From Effrenium voratum (lineage: Eukaryota; Sar; Dinophyceae; Suessiales; Symbiodiniaceae), in the NCBI GenBank assembly GCA_963377175.1, contig CAUJNA010003101.1:545001-609000 (forward strand): 64,000 nt of DNA. Direction: 5' to 3'. Of this stretch, positions 12,017 through 25,554 are shown one piece after another. A model generated the notes under the pieces. It searched no databases and was not told the origin of the DNA. It saw nothing but the letters and a program-made list of their open reading frames with translations. The position numbers and the translations under genes are program-made. Each line of letters starts with the position of its first letter. The first letter of the stretch is position 1.

Positions 12017-12934
12017 CTGGTCCGACCTCTGCAAGCATACTGGCAGCCAAACAGGGCTGGGAAAATTCGAGCCCCGGGGCTGCGGCAACTAAAAGTGTTG
12101 CTCACCCTGGGCCCATTGTCTTCCTTTTCTCAACTTCACTCCCAAAAGGTACGTTCGCTAGCGAACGACCACTTTGACAATTGCTTAAAGCACCTAAACC
12201 TGGTAGGCCCGGTCAACCGCTGGCTTCCAACCTCACAAGCTGCGCGCACAGGCACAGGATAGGTAGAATAGCAAAAGGCTCCCGGTCCAGCGTTCCCATG
12301 TGCCTCCTGCCTTCCTTGATCAATTCTTGTGGTGCTAGTGGTTCACATGGCATGATGTGAAGGACCGACGGCATGAGAATGAATTCGCACCAAGTCGCTG
12401 CAGGGGTATTGTTGTACAAGCTTCGATTCATGATTTTCCAAGGAAGCCCCCCTGATTATAGACTGTGAGGGGTTTGATATGCCCCTTTCATTTTTGCTTA
12501 CCGCCTTTGAGGAAGAAACATGCCTTCCAGCCTCTCAAAAGGATTTCTACACCAAGTCACTATAGATCTCCAGGATTCCTGCAAATTTCTACACGAAGGA
12601 TTTCCGGTTCGCGATTTGTGTGTGGCAAAAAAGAGGCCTCCAACCGGTGGAAGAAAAAAAGAAGAAGCCTGCAGCAGCTTCCTCTGCACGTCCCAGTCCA
12701 GAAGCTTCTCCGCGATCCTTGGGCCGTCCCAACCACTCACTCCCAGAAGAACCACTTGAAGCCATTACCCCTCTCAAAACACTGCTGCTTCAGGGCCCTT
12801 TCTGGCCCTCCCCAGCCCCCTCCCATCAGCTGAGTGCTGTTTCTCCCGCCACATCTTGAAATGACCTCCACTTTAGCTTCTGGTTGCTTCGCAGACCCCC
12901 AAAAAAACAACGGTCCGGGGGTTGAACGCGCCGC
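12017..12934. other. upstream region of the PPR gene
   Basis: No exon is supported here. Some sequence just above 12016 may be the 5' untranslated region of the PPR gene. I found no intact dinoflagellate spliced-leader sequence in it. Confidence 0.4.
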
Positions 12935-13039
12935 ATGGCCCTCCCCTTTGCCGCGCGGCGCGGTGCCCCGGCTCTTCCCCCGCGCAAAGGCCAGCAACGC
13001 CTTGCGCCCGTCCAGGAGGCTGGCCTCGGGCTGTGAGTC
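12935..13039 (-). CDS. exon of an unidentified protein
   Basis: The minus strand has a CAG|G acceptor, then an open frame beginning DSQPEASLLDGRKALLAFAR and continuing into a basic Gly/Arg stretch. Two donors are possible: a GC donor after the first 13 codons (AAG|GCG) or one near 12935. The sequence is GC-rich relative to its flanks, as are the other exon islands. The family is unknown. Confidence 0.4.
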
Positions 13040-14459
13040 CTGGCGCGAAGCCAAGGGGTGGTGGGGTGGGGTGGGCCCCGACTCAATCGCCACGCACCGA
13101 GGCAGTCTGCAAGTCCCCATCCCAACCCCCCCCCCGCCCCTTTGGCGAATATTTGCACCCTTTGAATGGGACACACCTCCAAGCGACTGGAGTTCGCAAC
13201 GGGATTTCGTCCAGCCACAGGATTGAGGGCACCGAGCGAAGCTGCCCTCGGTATTCGGCCCTCACCCGACCCCCCCCCACCCACCCTTCTCTCACCTGAA
13301 GCACCTGCTTGACGCTCTCCCAGGCGCTGGCTCCGACCTGAAGCTCAGCAACCGAGAAAAAAGACTTTGTAGATGAATCAAAAGCCATGAGAAGCCAACA
13401 GGAGACCTGGAGAAGCCCCTCGTTGCTGGGAAAATGACAATAACATGTCAGGGAACACCAGGGACTGAGCCGGTGGGTCACATACACTTAGCATGCTCAA
13501 ACTGCAAGTACAGTCAACTAATTTTGCTGTTCGCAATGTTTGACGCAGGCGTTAGCCAACCGGCATCACTCCAAAGAGCGGGAGCTGCCAAAACGGCACT
13601 CGCTTCATCGAAGTTGGCACCATCGTATTGGAATAGCACATGGCGACATGTTCCCTTTTTGGATTGAATGAAAGAAAACATGAGCGAGCTGCGAGCTGTG
13701 TCCCGGGCGCTCCAAACGCTTCGTTTCATGTTGGTCTCCTTCCAAAAGCCACAAAGCGATTCTGCGTGTGAACAAGCAGCTAAGAGGCATCTAGCACTGC
13801 CGGCCTTGATTACTGCCTGGCAGCTAAGGAATCAGACCAGTGTTGCACCAAGTCAGTAGCTCCAGGGCAGCCGATCCGCAGATCTCTCGACTTTGCCCCG
13901 CTGGACCCAGCCGCACCTTCTGCGCCGCCGCAACTTCCACCCGCATCTCGCAGAGCTCCTGGGTCAGAGGCGCGGCAAGGATGGCCCCGCATGCCGTGGT
14001 TCATCGCATTTTCTGTTCAAGACTCGGAATACTCCGTGCATCTCATCTTGAAGTGAGCTCGTACAATATCTTCGCCGCAAAATATGCTTGCCACAACAGC
14101 TGGACAACACAGGATGTAACCTTTGATGACCAGTTCCATTCGCCTACACCCGTGCGACCACAAACACTCGGCCAAAACGCAAGGGTCCTCCCTGAACATT
14201 TCAACATTGGAAAAGCAGGGCACACCTCCCTCGCGTATGCAAACTATGATTCACACACTAGAAATCTGGAATCTCCAAGGCATCTTCATCATGGGTGAGC
14301 TTGCTTTACTCCCGGATGAGCTCCTGTGCCCGTTTTCCGGATACCCTTTTCATCTTGGTTTGCACGAAGACAAAAGGAAATCCCCCCCCAAGGGGTTTTA
14401 AACATAAATCAGGTTGCCCTCTGCTGCCCCCCCCCCGCCCCAAAATTCTGCCGGGTGGC

Positions 14460-14516
14460 CTCCTGGGCCTCTCGCAAGCGGTGGCGCAGCTCGCAGCGCA
14501 GCTCGGGGCCCGGGGA
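14460..14516 (-). CDS. coiled-coil exon
   Basis: The minus-strand frame of 19 codons contains ELRCELRHRLREAQE, a clear heptad-type coiled coil, after a CGAG acceptor. Its 3' end falls at an AG|GA or AG|GC donor; the two choices differ by 3 bp. The exon is much richer in GC than the adjacent DNA. It probably belongs to the same coiled-coil gene as the exons at 14973-15023 and 16488-16543, read in that order from high to low coordinates. Confidence 0.5.
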
Positions 14517-14972
14517 CTCGAGGCAGTGAGACCCCACCTGCGGCTCGTACGCGACGCGAGGCGACGTCGGCGCCGGAAACCGGCTGAAGAGGCGCCGAGG
14601 CTGTCCGCAACAACTTGAGGCCGTTCGTTGGACCCGTCTCCCTTACATGGAGATATAATTGGGGACCCAGCGGCTCACCCAAACCTTTGACCTCCATCTT
14701 TACTGCCTATCAAGGGCAACAAAAACAGGTTGGGGGTCGCAAAGACAGGGTCCCCTTTGCTGAAAAAAACGATGACCATGTGAGTCTGGGACACACTGAA
14801 TATTGACCGTCCGCCCGTTGAAAGCCAGGGCTCTGTATTCCTTACAGCATATTCAGCTGTTCAAACCAAGCACAAACAACGGAAACAGCTTCTCACACCA
14901 GCCAACCCTGTCCCACTCCCGACTCCCGACTGTTGCGTTCTGCCTCCCAAGGCTCCACCTTCCCCTCTCGGC

Positions 14973-15023
14973 CTCGCGGCTAAGCTCCTCCTCGGCACAG
15001 CCGGGGGCTGCCAGGCAGTTATC
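14973..15023 (-). CDS. coiled-coil exon
   Basis: A 51-bp minus-strand exon (17 codons, phase 0) with a CAG|GAT acceptor and a GAG|GC donor. It encodes DNCLAAPGCAEEELSRE, acidic and helical at its end. The alternative reading frames are rich in Pro/Arg and look non-coding. Likely part of the same gene as the neighbouring coiled-coil exons. Confidence 0.5.
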
Positions 15024-16487
15024 CTGGCGGAGTTTGTCTCGGTCCGGAGGGAGCAACCGGTCTGACCTGCAATATCTTGCAAGTGGAATGGTTGGTCCCC
15101 ATAATAAAAGAACCAAGCACATCCGAATTCTTCGCGGCCAGGCCGGAAAACTGCAGCTGTTGGAGATTTCACTGGGGGGGGGGGGGTTGGAGGGGTGATG
15201 TGCAGGCTTGGTTGTTTTGGCATGTTTCAAGTGTTGAATCCTGACTCCTCCAAACTAGTCTCAGACCACCACCAAAGTCCACTATGTTCAACCATGCTCG
15301 TAATTATGAAAAATATACCCGACTGCATTTGCTCGCCACCGACCGGTAGTGATTCTTTCATTCCAGGTAGAGCTTTGTACCTATAATTTGTCACAGAACG
15401 CAATGCAGCATTCAGCAGGTCTGCGAACTGCGAAACATCTGAAGCATGCCAGTGATTTCCTTCAGCCCGGTCCTGAGGCTCTTTTACAAGCGTCCAAGTC
15501 AAGTTCAACTTTGAAGCAACCGAATTCTCTTCTTCAAATAGACACAGTCTACTGTCTAATCTTTGTCTAAGTCGAAGGAACCTGGCGGCTTCGCGTGACC
15601 ACGAATGCAATCCGGCCCGGCCTGCGTCGGCCGAGTCCCCAGCTTTGAGAGCTCCGCGGCCTGAGATTGAATAGAGCATCGCTGTCACATGTGCTGAGGG
15701 TACATCTTAGGGAAGCATTCCGCGTTGCTATTTAATCCATGCCCTCACATGTGTTCAGGTATATGTAAGTCAGTATCAAAGGAATAAGCCCAACAGGCAT
15801 GCGAGGAATGGCAAGCGTGGTTGCCTCAATTTGGTTTGCTTGGCATCGCAGTCGATAAGGTGTAAGCAAGGCTGAGGAAAGTTGTTTTGTTGAAGCTGAG
15901 GCTATGCAGCGCAGTCTGCTAAGGAGTTGTCGCTTGTCAACATGTGTTGGTTGCAGTGTCTTGGAACTCGCCTGAATCTTGAGAGGCAGATTGAGAGATG
16001 AGGTGCAGGGATGGCCTCGTGTTCCGGTGTTTACGAATAATGCTCCCGCAGCACGTTGAAGATATGCTTTCACCCTGCCACCCATTTGCTGAGAGTGATT
16101 CGCAAATCGCCTGACATCAAGCCAAGTCCCTCTGCGCGTGCCTGCCTAGTCCCACCCCTCTCCCCGGCCTGGTCTGACATCTGCTGCCGGAGCACCAGCA
16201 CCTCCAATCGCATTGATTCAAAGTGCAAATGCAGCGGAAGCGAAACGGTTGAAACGAGCCCACCCCATGCGCTTCCCGCAAGTTTGACTTGGGGCAACTC
16301 AGGCTGTCTGGAGACAACCTGCAACGGAAATCACCAGACATGGGACGCCATCTGAAAATGCCATTCCCCAAGCTGGAAAGAAGGGGCGTCGCAGCAAAAA
16401 GCCTTCACGGGCTTGCTCGGTTTATCCCCTAGGTGAACCCGTGTCAATTCCACACACCGGGACCCTTCCGCGCAATTCACCAGGCGC

Positions 16488-16543
16488 CTCCCGCTCCATC
16501 TCGTCGATCAGCTGCGAGGCTGCGTCGCGGCGCCGCTGCATCT
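16488..16543 (-). CDS. coiled-coil exon
   Basis: A 56-bp minus-strand exon with an AAAG acceptor and a GAG|GC donor. After two split-codon bases it encodes MQRRRDAASQLIDEMERE, an amphipathic coiled-coil segment. The GC donor matches those used elsewhere in the window. The function is unknown. Confidence 0.55.
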
Positions 16544-17229
16544 CTTTTAGCCTCCAAAGGGATCTGACATGGAAAACTGAGGGCGTTTGGCCGAGTGGTA
16601 CCAAGTTTGGGCATCCTACACTTTCAGAAAGGTCTTAAAAGGACCACCCTGTTCTCAGTGTTCGTTCTGGCCCTTTTTCGCAGGACGCTTGTTCGGGGTT
16701 CATTCCAAACATAAACCCAGTAAAAATACACGTACTCACAATGTGTGGTGGGTGGGGGGGAGGGCTGTCAAAATCCAAACAATTAGATAAACAACTAGAT
16801 TGCAACAAGCGCACTTGCCAGGGAGTGGCACCATTGTAAATGTCAAAGGCGTGGCCTGGTCATGTCTGGATGCACATCCGAGTTTCACTACAGCAAACTT
16901 GACATCAATCCTTCTGAAGGGCCCTTAGTGAATGCAAACCCACATATAAGTTAGAATCAACGCCTTCTATGCAAGGTGTCTACCAAACAACATGCACATA
17001 CTTGAAGGGGGGGCGCGTGCCTGTTTATGTTTGGGACTCTCATGTTTTGATTCTGGATCAGAACAGAGTGTCAACCTAGACCTCGGCCAGGTGTGCTGTT
17101 GGATCAAGCCCTGCCAGCCCCCTTGGAGAGTATTCCGTTTTCGACTTTGGCCCGAAGAGAACATGAACTTAGAATCAGATTCCAGTCACCCCCTTTTTAA
17201 TTCCACTTCCCAGGGGCCCAGCTTTTGCA

Positions 17230-18120
17230 CCCCCTCTCCAGCATCCCCCGAATGAACCGAACGGTCGAGGTCGCCTGCGCTGCATGTGGCTCTGCACGCC
17301 GCCCTTGCGGCAATCCAGGCCAAGGCGCCGCATCATGCTGCGCAGGACCGAGGATTGGGCACCTGCGAGGCTGCCGCGGCTGCGGGCATTTCGATCGCAA
17401 AAGGCCATCGCCATGACTAGTTTGTCACCTTCACACAAGTCCCTGGGTACTGTTCTGCAGAGTGGCCCTAAGCACCTATGTATTTTCCACAAGCCACGAA
17501 ACTGCAATGGTCCTTCCAAAATGGAAAATCCCGTGCGCAACTTGGTCGATATCCCTGGCAACCATACCCATATATTGTTGCCCACACCAATCTGACAACA
17601 GGCCCACACTTCAAAGGGTTGTGATTCTGTTAGCACGCCTTGGCAATGTCCTGGCTTGAAGCCAGTGATTGATTTCACTTTAAGATACGCTGGCGCAGCA
17701 TATTGCCCCTTCCCTGGTTGTTCTAAAGGGGCGGAAGGAGGGTGGGTTCCAACTTGCAGTGGCAGAACGAGTTGGCAATAATGCCTTTATCTTCATTATC
17801 TTTGTAAAGTAGGTGCTCACCGTTACAACCCCCAAATCGAAAATTCGGCTAGATATGCCAAGCCCCAATAAAAGCAAGCCAACAAGTCGGGATTGGAATC
17901 TTACACACACACAAAGACACAGCTTTTAGGTTCCACGGACAATCGCCTTTTCTTGGGTCCATGTCGACTTGCTGCGGTCGTCGACTCACTTCACGTTCAG
18001 CGAGCGCGGCTTCGCCACTTCGCGCCTCCGCAGAGGAGCCCGTCGAACTCGTCGAACTCCACGGTCTCGAGCTCGTCTCCTGGGCGCAAGGCCAAGACAC
18101 CGAGTGTGTCCTGGAGATTT
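17230..18120 (-). other. two weakly supported exon-like islands
   Basis: GC-rich patches at about 17240-17400 and 17998-18120 are open in more than one minus-strand frame. In the second, one frame reads RPGDELETVEFDEFDGLLCG, which looks protein-like and runs to a stop at about 17990. I could not choose a frame with confidence in the first. They are recorded as probable coding islands of unknown identity. Confidence 0.25.
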
Positions 18121-19597
18121 GCCCAGGGCTCTCTGAAAATGTTTCAATAAAAGCAAACATTGGGTGTTATGAAAGCCCAATGGCTTTTCATTCAAATGAA
18201 CATGGCCATGGTTCCCTGAGATCCTCATGGCTGTGCTGGCCAAACCTGGCAATGACAGCCGAAAATGACAAGTGACATGTCCTTGCAACGGCCAATTCAA
18301 TGTGACCGTTGTTTGGGAGGCTATGACCATGCTGCCTGATGCTTATTCCACCAAATAATTTGACAATGGCGTGTGCCAGAAATCCGGCGAAGCAAACGAA
18401 GAGCAGACTCACCATCGAAGAGCGTGGATGCTTAGAGTCCTCGTTGCAGGCCTATAACTACCTTAAAGTCTTAAGACCCCTCCTACATACCTTGAAGGTG
18501 GTTGCTAAACAGACCCCAAGTTCGGGGGAACCAACTGATGTGCCCCTGCCCGTCGCTTCGAAGGTTGCTGTTGTGGATTGCAACTTGCCGTAGTCATCTG
18601 AAAGCACCTCTGTCGAAGGTTAAGCTCTGGAAGCACTATGCAATGCCATGTCTTCCCGAAACCATCAATGGAGCAACAAATCGTGTCAATTTCTCACACC
18701 TATTTGGCTTGTTACTGAGAAAACACAAAAAACCAACTTGCCGGCTGAAGAGTGGGGAGGCGATCGTCCAGGCCCCTGAGTCAGATCTGAGTCAATCCCT
18801 GTACAGCTCCGAGCTACGGCCAGGGCCGCCAGGACAGGCCAGCTCGAGCAGCTGCTTGAGCCGCACCAGCCGCGCCTACGAAGGCTGGCTGGCTGGCCAG
18901 GTTGGCTGGACCAATGAGCCCAGGACTGCTAGCATCTCTCTTATTTTCTCAAAAGGCTGCCAAGAAACAGCGAGAAGGGACACCAAGGACTGGACCCGTT
19001 TGGGGATGGCTGAAGGCCGCCAAAAAGCCAAACCGGACACTCTCCGGATTCAAAATTGCCAAATGTCAGCTTACTCAGTTCGCACAGGGATGGTCTTCGA
19101 GCAACCAGGGAGCAAACAACACCAATCCAGAGACACCTCTCCCACAACTCGACCACTCAAGCAAGGCGCAGAATGCGCAGAGTTTTGAGATACTCTCCCC
19201 AGTTCCTTTCAAGGAACCCACCCGAAACGGCTGATGTCGGTAACCATCGTTGGTCCGCTTGGCAGCTTAAATGGAGGCCACCGGAGGGTGCCGGTTTATA
19301 TCCCACGCAAGACGGGAGATGCGCAGAAACCATCCAGCTAAGGTTTTCCCTGCTAAGGCACGGCACAACAATGTATAAAACCCTATGCAGGACAACCTGA
19401 ACCGATACCCATCAACCTGCAAAATCGATACAATACCACCAAAAACGAGAAACTAATGCCCAGGCAATGGTGTCCGTTGCTGCATACATTGAAAGGTGCC
19501 TCTGCCAGACCACCGCGTCGGCAGGCACTCTTCTGCGGGTTGGCTTGCAGGCTCTGTCTTCTATATCATGCATAAGTGGAGGCTAGACAAACATATC

Positions 19598-19710
19598 ACA
19601 GAAACACACAAACACCAAACACACAGACACAGACACAAAGACACAAAGACACAAAGACACAAAGACACACAGACACAGACACGGACACGGAGACACACAC
19701 ACACACACAC
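19598..19710. repeat. CA-rich compound microsatellite
   Basis: A tract built of ACACAG, ACACAAAG and (CA)n units. It is low-complexity, and the reading frames through it are spurious. Confidence 0.9.
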
Positions 19711-19743
19711 CATTCTGACACGTCCAACCAACTTCAAATGCGC

Positions 19744-19825
19744 CTTCTGCACGGCTTGGTCCTCCATGACTCCCATCTGCGCTGCTGCAGGCAGGAACTG
19801 GTCCGCCGGTGCGTCGACGTTGGGC
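19744..19825 (-). CDS. exon of an unidentified protein
   Basis: An 82-bp minus-strand exon has a CAG|G acceptor and an AAG|GC donor. It reads 27 full codons including DQFLPAAAQMGVMEDQAVQK after one split-codon base. The competing frames are Gly/Ser/Arg-rich. The family is unknown. Confidence 0.4.
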
Positions 19826-19999
19826 CTGACCCGCACCAGGCAACCGTCCGCCCGTAAAGCATGCGCGACAAATCGAGCGCGCTGCGCAATCGAGCGGTAC
19901 TTTGAGGTTCCCTAAGCTCGTGTTTAACCACCCCCTTACACCCCCAAAAAAGGGTTGTCACGGACCACAAGCCATCCAAAAGGAGAGACTTCCTGCCGT

Positions 20000-22900
20000 G
20001 TGAGCAAAAAAGTACATCCATGCACCCCCACCTCCACAGCTCCCCCGCCACTCGCAGCTCCTCCTCTTCCTCCTCCTGGTTCTTCTCCTCGTGCCTGTGT
20101 AGGCCCTGGCAGAGTTTACCCGGAGGACTCTCAACTTGAGCTGGACCCCAGCTGGAGTCTTACATCAGCCTTTGAGTCTGAGAGAGACAAGCGTGAAGAT
20201 ATCAGATTGCGCGTCGCCGCCTTCCACACACTTTGATGAGCAAAGCTTCCCGACCGGAAAGGCACGGAACTGCAAGTTCCAGTGAACATACCACACATAG
20301 CCTTACAGCGAGTTGGGCCACGCCAGGACTCTGCACCTTGCCTAGAGACGGGACTCACTCTGAAAGTACAGACAGTCCCCTTTTTTGAGGCACATTCCTT
20401 CAGACTTGCAAGAGACCCTCCCACCCACTACGCACATTTTACCTTTTGCCTTCCATCCGCGTGAAAGATGGGCGGTGCTTGGATTCCTCCCCTTGCTGGC
20501 TCGTTGGTCAATCGGGGGATGGTCATTCTTTGCGCACTGGCACTTTCTCGTCCCTATTCGAATAAGGATCCTTCAACATACAACCAGGCCCCCCTCCAGT
20601 GCAAAACGTGCAACGGACACTTCCCCTCTCAGTGGTTCAGCCCAAAAAGAGGCCGCCCCGACTGTTCCGCCTTGCCTCGAGTTGAACTGGCGCCGGCACG
20701 GGCCGCGGAGCCATAGCTCTGGGAGCTCCCGGGGACCCGGTGTTGCAGGCTTGCAACAAGGCAGAAGTGGCGAGGCTTTTTGCCATGCTTGCAATACTCC
20801 TTCAGTTGGAAACCACAGACATGTTGGAACGTTTCCAGACCCACTTATTGCTTTCCCCTGGCAAACCTGACTAAACAAGGGAAAACGCTAAAAAAAACAG
20901 CAGGGAATGCCGGGATCGGGTTGCGGGTCATCGGGAAAAACCTGGCAAACTCAGGTGTTCTCGCTGACTATGACTGCCAACCTGAACGTCTCAACGCCTG
21001 ATTTCGCTGAAGCAAGTTCTCACCGGCACACCAGAAAGTACGTCAAAACCTTCCACTGCTAAAAATAACCCCCATCTTGACTGCATGGTGCCATTCATTG
21101 GCCGCTGGTCCAAAGCTGAAGCAAAAACGGCATCAGTCTGGAGTGGTGCAGCCAAAGCGTCGGCCAAATCGACAAGCAACATCGCACAACAGTGGGTTTG
21201 CTGCCATCTTCATCCTCTTCCAGTAGACTTTCCCACTTCTAGTCGGAGGTTCAAACATCAAAACAGGATCGCGTTTCACGCTTACTGCAATTCGGACATG
21301 TCGAGCTCTTGAGCCACGCCAGTCGAATGCCAGCCCCGAAAACCCGAAAACCGAGACCTCCTCGTCGCTGTGGCAGAGGAGAGCGTCCAAGCCTCGGCGG
21401 CGGCGCATCGGCATCGGCATATGACCCGTGCTTCGCTGGCTTCCGGGGCTGGGAAATAGGCAAAAGCAAACTTGTGTCAGGGGTAAAAAGGGGGCAGCTG
21501 AACGCTTACACGTGCTCAAACAGAAGGGACTGTACATGTCTGTACTTGCTGTGTACTTTGGTTGTGGCTCATGTCTCCTCTGTGGTTCAAAGAGCCAAGG
21601 TCAAAATATGCGGTTCTTATCATGGGGAAACCAGTGAGTCCATGCTCGTCCGCAATGTCCCTCTCAACATCTTCATGCGAACAGGTACTAACAGTACACT
21701 CGTATGACAAGTTTGGGGCTTCAAGTACTCCATGACACCCCCAAATCCAACTAGTTAGGCGTTCTCCAAGCCGCTGTCAGTCTCCAAGTCCCCTGCAGCC
21801 CTTCTCCACCACAGCGTCAAAAGAGCCCCATCCAGAAAGCGGCGGGCGAGCCACATCCGCCACCTGAAGCGATGGCTTCTGGCTGAGCCATGAGCCGAAT
21901 GGGGGACTTTCCTTTGGCTTCCGTTTGCACAACTCCAGAAGGTTGCCGGGGTTCTGCTTCGAAGGGAGGCCAAAATTGCCCGAGCCCTTGCGGCGGGCAA
22001 AACCAACTTGCGCCTGGTGATTTCCATCCCGAGTTCTGGCCCTCAAGTTCCGTGTTTCTCCCCGCCTGCCACAGGAGGCCGGGCGAGGGCTGGCCCTGCC
22101 GCATCAGGGACACGCAGCTGGGGCCTTGACGGCTGGCCATGCGTGGGCATGAATCTTCCGTGGGTGGAGATTAAATAAAAAAAATACATCAGCCATTGTT
22201 CAACCATTTTGAGGCTATTCCCCATCAAGGTTCGTAGCCACGTGAGTCCCTTGCTTCCCCGTAACATGGGGGAGCATGGAGGAGGTTTGTATCCCGAGTC
22301 CCTGAAACCAACCCTCACTGCACATCAAATGCTCATTGAGGATGTCGTGGAATCGGTCGCCTTCACAGCAAGCGATCTCAGAGTCCGTCTGCTGTCGAGG
22401 CTCAGGATCTCCAAGCCAGGCGCCTCAAGCGATGCAAAAAACACACACCCTTTTCGGACTCGTGGTTTTTGTTGTGGTTGCAGGGAACGCGATTTGATCA
22501 CAAACTACAAGTATCATGCAAATTGAGTGAAGTGTTTGCCTCTGACAACCTCCAGCCCTACAAACCCTTTGCAGATTGAGAATCGGCAGTCCTTGCCCAG
22601 GTTTCGTGACCAAGCCTTTATCCTAGATTCTGGATCAAGGAACGCGCTGGAGGTCTCAGGCAAGCCCTGGCTGAGTGAGGTCTCTCAGGCAAGTCTCGAA
22701 CCATAGTATTTCCACACATGCCCCTGATGTGTCTTAAAATAGTGTGTTCCTCCGCGTTCTGTTTGCATCTGGGCGACCGTGCACTTCCCCCGTGTAGCGT
22801 TCTTCGGAAACTTTCCTTCAAGTGGGGCCTTGAGGCCAAACTTGCTGTCGCTTCCACAAAATGGAACAACTGTTTAACAGAAAGGACCTTTAGTCTTCGT

Positions 22901-23900
22901 TTTCTCGGATCCATTTCTCTTGGAGGTTTCCTCCCTGCGATTGCTCTTGGGTCCTCCTGAGGCTGGCACCTCTCTGTGGACTAACTCCGGCAAGCGTGAC
23001 CTCACCCCGCCAGACCCACTGCCCACCCGCCAGCCCATCCGGTCAGCCAGCATGTTGGTTTGCAAGAGCTCATTGCCCCTTGCAAATAGAACGTCCAATT
23101 CTGCGAGTGTTGTTGGAAACTGCTCGAAACATGATATCAATGAGTCCAACAACGCCATTAGCTTACTCAGCCCCCAGCCCTCGCTCAGACATGCTCACTT
23201 GCATGCAAAATCGGCCGAGCCAGCTGAGCCGGGAACATTCCACAGCCCGGGTGAAGGATCCGCCCAGCCTGGCAGAGCATGCGGCGAATTGCCGCCCAGC
23301 AAGGCGCGAAAAGATCGGTCACTTAAATCCGATTGGCGAAATCCTTTTCGTCACAGGTGCCCTGAGATGAAGTGAAATACACTCATGCCCTGCCTCCGAC
23401 CTTACCCCATTGAGGATTCGGGATGAAGCATTGCTTCAGACCCACTGCGCAGCCAGGCGCATGTTGCAGCTCATTTACTGGACAACAGGAACCCCGGTTT
23501 AATTGAGCCCTGGGTGTCCCCTTTTTGCAGTTGCATTCCTCACTTTCAGGAGGGACACGCCTCTAGTACTAGGACAAGTTCTGCTCAGATCCGGGGTCAA
23601 CATTTATGCGAAAGGAAGGCCTATGCGGCCCGCTTGGAATCAGTTGCTTCCCAGGTCCGGGGCCGCCTTCGGCAGGTGCGGCATCAGCAGGGGAAGCAAC
23701 GTCTCCCAATCCCCGCCTGACGAAAGTGCAGTAGGCTTTGAACAAATCCCAGCCTTCCTTGAGAGCATGAGTATGTCTCAACATGTCTCAACTTGTCCCC
23801 ACAAGTAACAAACTTCCAAAATACGCGGCTTCCTTTTGGTTGCCCTTTCCACCACCCCCACAAAGCAGAAATCCACCAAGCTTCAAAAGGAACCAACGCC
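20000..23900. other. mostly non-coding with unresolved GC-rich islands
   Basis: GC-rich patches near 20030-20110, 20640-20740, 21340-21440 and 22000-22120 resemble the exon islands elsewhere. In none could I settle both frame and splice sites. The rest holds nothing I recognise. Confidence 0.3.
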
Positions 23901-23944
23901 GCTTCCCGCTTCCCCAAAGGCCGGGGCCCCGGGCAGAGCCACTC

Positions 23945-24001
23945 GAACTCCAGCGCCTCGGAGTCGTCCTGGGCGCCGCTGGGCGCCGAGGCAAAGTGCG
24001 C
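23945..24001 (-). CDS. exon of an unidentified protein (acidic)
   Basis: The minus strand reads a CAG acceptor then phase-0 codons including AHFASAPSGAQDDSEALEFE. The donor is uncertain: GAG|GC inside, or GA|GTGGCT at the end. It follows the exons at 25506-25554 and 25823-25882 in transcription order, and its phase agrees with the end of the 25506 exon, so it is placed in the same gene. Confidence 0.4.
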
Positions 24002-25505
24002 CTGGCGAGGGCGCGGGCCAGGGAACACGCGAGGGGCGGGAGGCTCCCCCGAAAAATGGTTGGCCAACAGAGGCGCCCAAACAGGCTGGGTGGCCAACAG
24101 GGTGGATCTGTGCCAACTTCCCTTTTTTGGCCGCCCCCATTTGAGGAGACAATAGGGTTAAGGAGCGTGTCCGGCAAAAGGCAACGCCCCTGTAACCCCT
24201 CAACCAAATGCAATGTTTCATTGAAGCCCTCCCCCCGCTCGGGAAGGCTGTGCCTCCCAGTACTGCTGACTACCATAATCTGGAGGCTCACCTCAACCGC
24301 GGCCAGGCGTGGGCAATGCAGGTAGCAACCCGGCTTCAGTGCGGTTGGCTGGGGCACAATCATTTCGGCAAGTCCCTGCAAAACTGCAGGGTGTCGAAGA
24401 GGTCAACTCCCTCCAGAAGTTCTCAAAATAACGGACCTGTGATTTGACATTTCATCAAGTTTCAATCTCACCTATCTTCCCAAAGGCTCCGTGTAAGAGT
24501 CCCCCCACACTCGCCTTCAATGACCGCTGAATTTCTCCCACCTGGTTTATCTCAAATTGGGGAACCCCCCCGAATCGATGGTCTTTCCTGTTGGTTTCCT
24601 TGAAACCATAGCAAAAAACGAGCCTCAAATACGGACACCCAAAACCATCCCCGGTTCAAGCTGAGCTGCACTCCTGAGCATCCCAGTCAGCCATGCCTGG
24701 CTCCGAAAGCCTGAAATAACATCCACTCCCGGCAATGGATGCGAAGGGATGGTCCCCCAACCCTTCTAGAAGACATGGTTTTACTAGGGGAGTGCTCGGA
24801 TTCATAGTATTAGGCCTCCGTTTTTTGGCCTCGGAAAACTAATTCGCCTAGATCAGGTTTGGGCGAATTAAATATCGCAGCCCGCCCGGATCCTAACAGG
24901 TCCAAGCAACCGAACTTCCCTGGGGCTTCCCTAAGGCGTGTAGAACCGTTCGGCCGAGCTCATTTTCGGAGAAAGACGAAACCCTGCGCCTCAGGAGGGC
25001 CGCAACCGCCAGAGACAAAGCCATGGCATCTCCCAATCCCACTCCACCCCTGCCAAAACCACGAGGTGCTGATCCCAAAATTGGCTGATTGCCCAGGAAT
25101 GGCTGTCCGTTCAGCCTGAAGAGTGCGGAATGTTCAAGGTAGCGGTCAGATCCAATATCTCATCTTTGGTACCAAGGATTTTGGTATCTGACGGAACAAC
25201 GGTGTCGAGAGCTTGCATGATGCTATTGGAACGAGCTTCAGCTCCTTAATGGAGGCTGCCTGGTTCCCTCCCATGCCCGTCTTGAGCACATCTGGCAGAG
25301 AGCTATGCGGCATCAGGCCTGCGAAAGCCCGCAATCAGCTGGACCCGGTGGATTCGAGGCCCAACTCATTGGGTGTCAGACTCCACACCTAGGACCATGT
25401 CCCAAAGTGAGACTTTCCCACTTTCAGATGTGAAGGCAAAAGGTAGACCCATCACAGCCCACAAGCCTAAATGTCGTAGCTGCGAGGTTTGTGGCCACTG
25501 GCCTC

Positions 25506-25554
25506 CTGGAGGCTCCGCTTGCGGCTGGGCACCATGAGCTCTTCCACCGCGCCA
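25506..25554 (-). CDS. exon of an unidentified protein
   Basis: A 49-bp minus-strand exon with a CCAG acceptor and a GA donor (CAG|GAGGCC). One base completes a split codon, then 16 codons read GAVEELMVPSRKRSLQ. The split codon fits the two bases left over from the upstream exon at 25823-25882, which supports both boundaries. The family is unknown. Confidence 0.5.

Noticed and set aside
15227..15688. 153-codon minus-strand frame
   Set aside because: Partly protein-like, but its frame has no ATG-plus-signal support, and splice sites that would define an exon could not be fixed.
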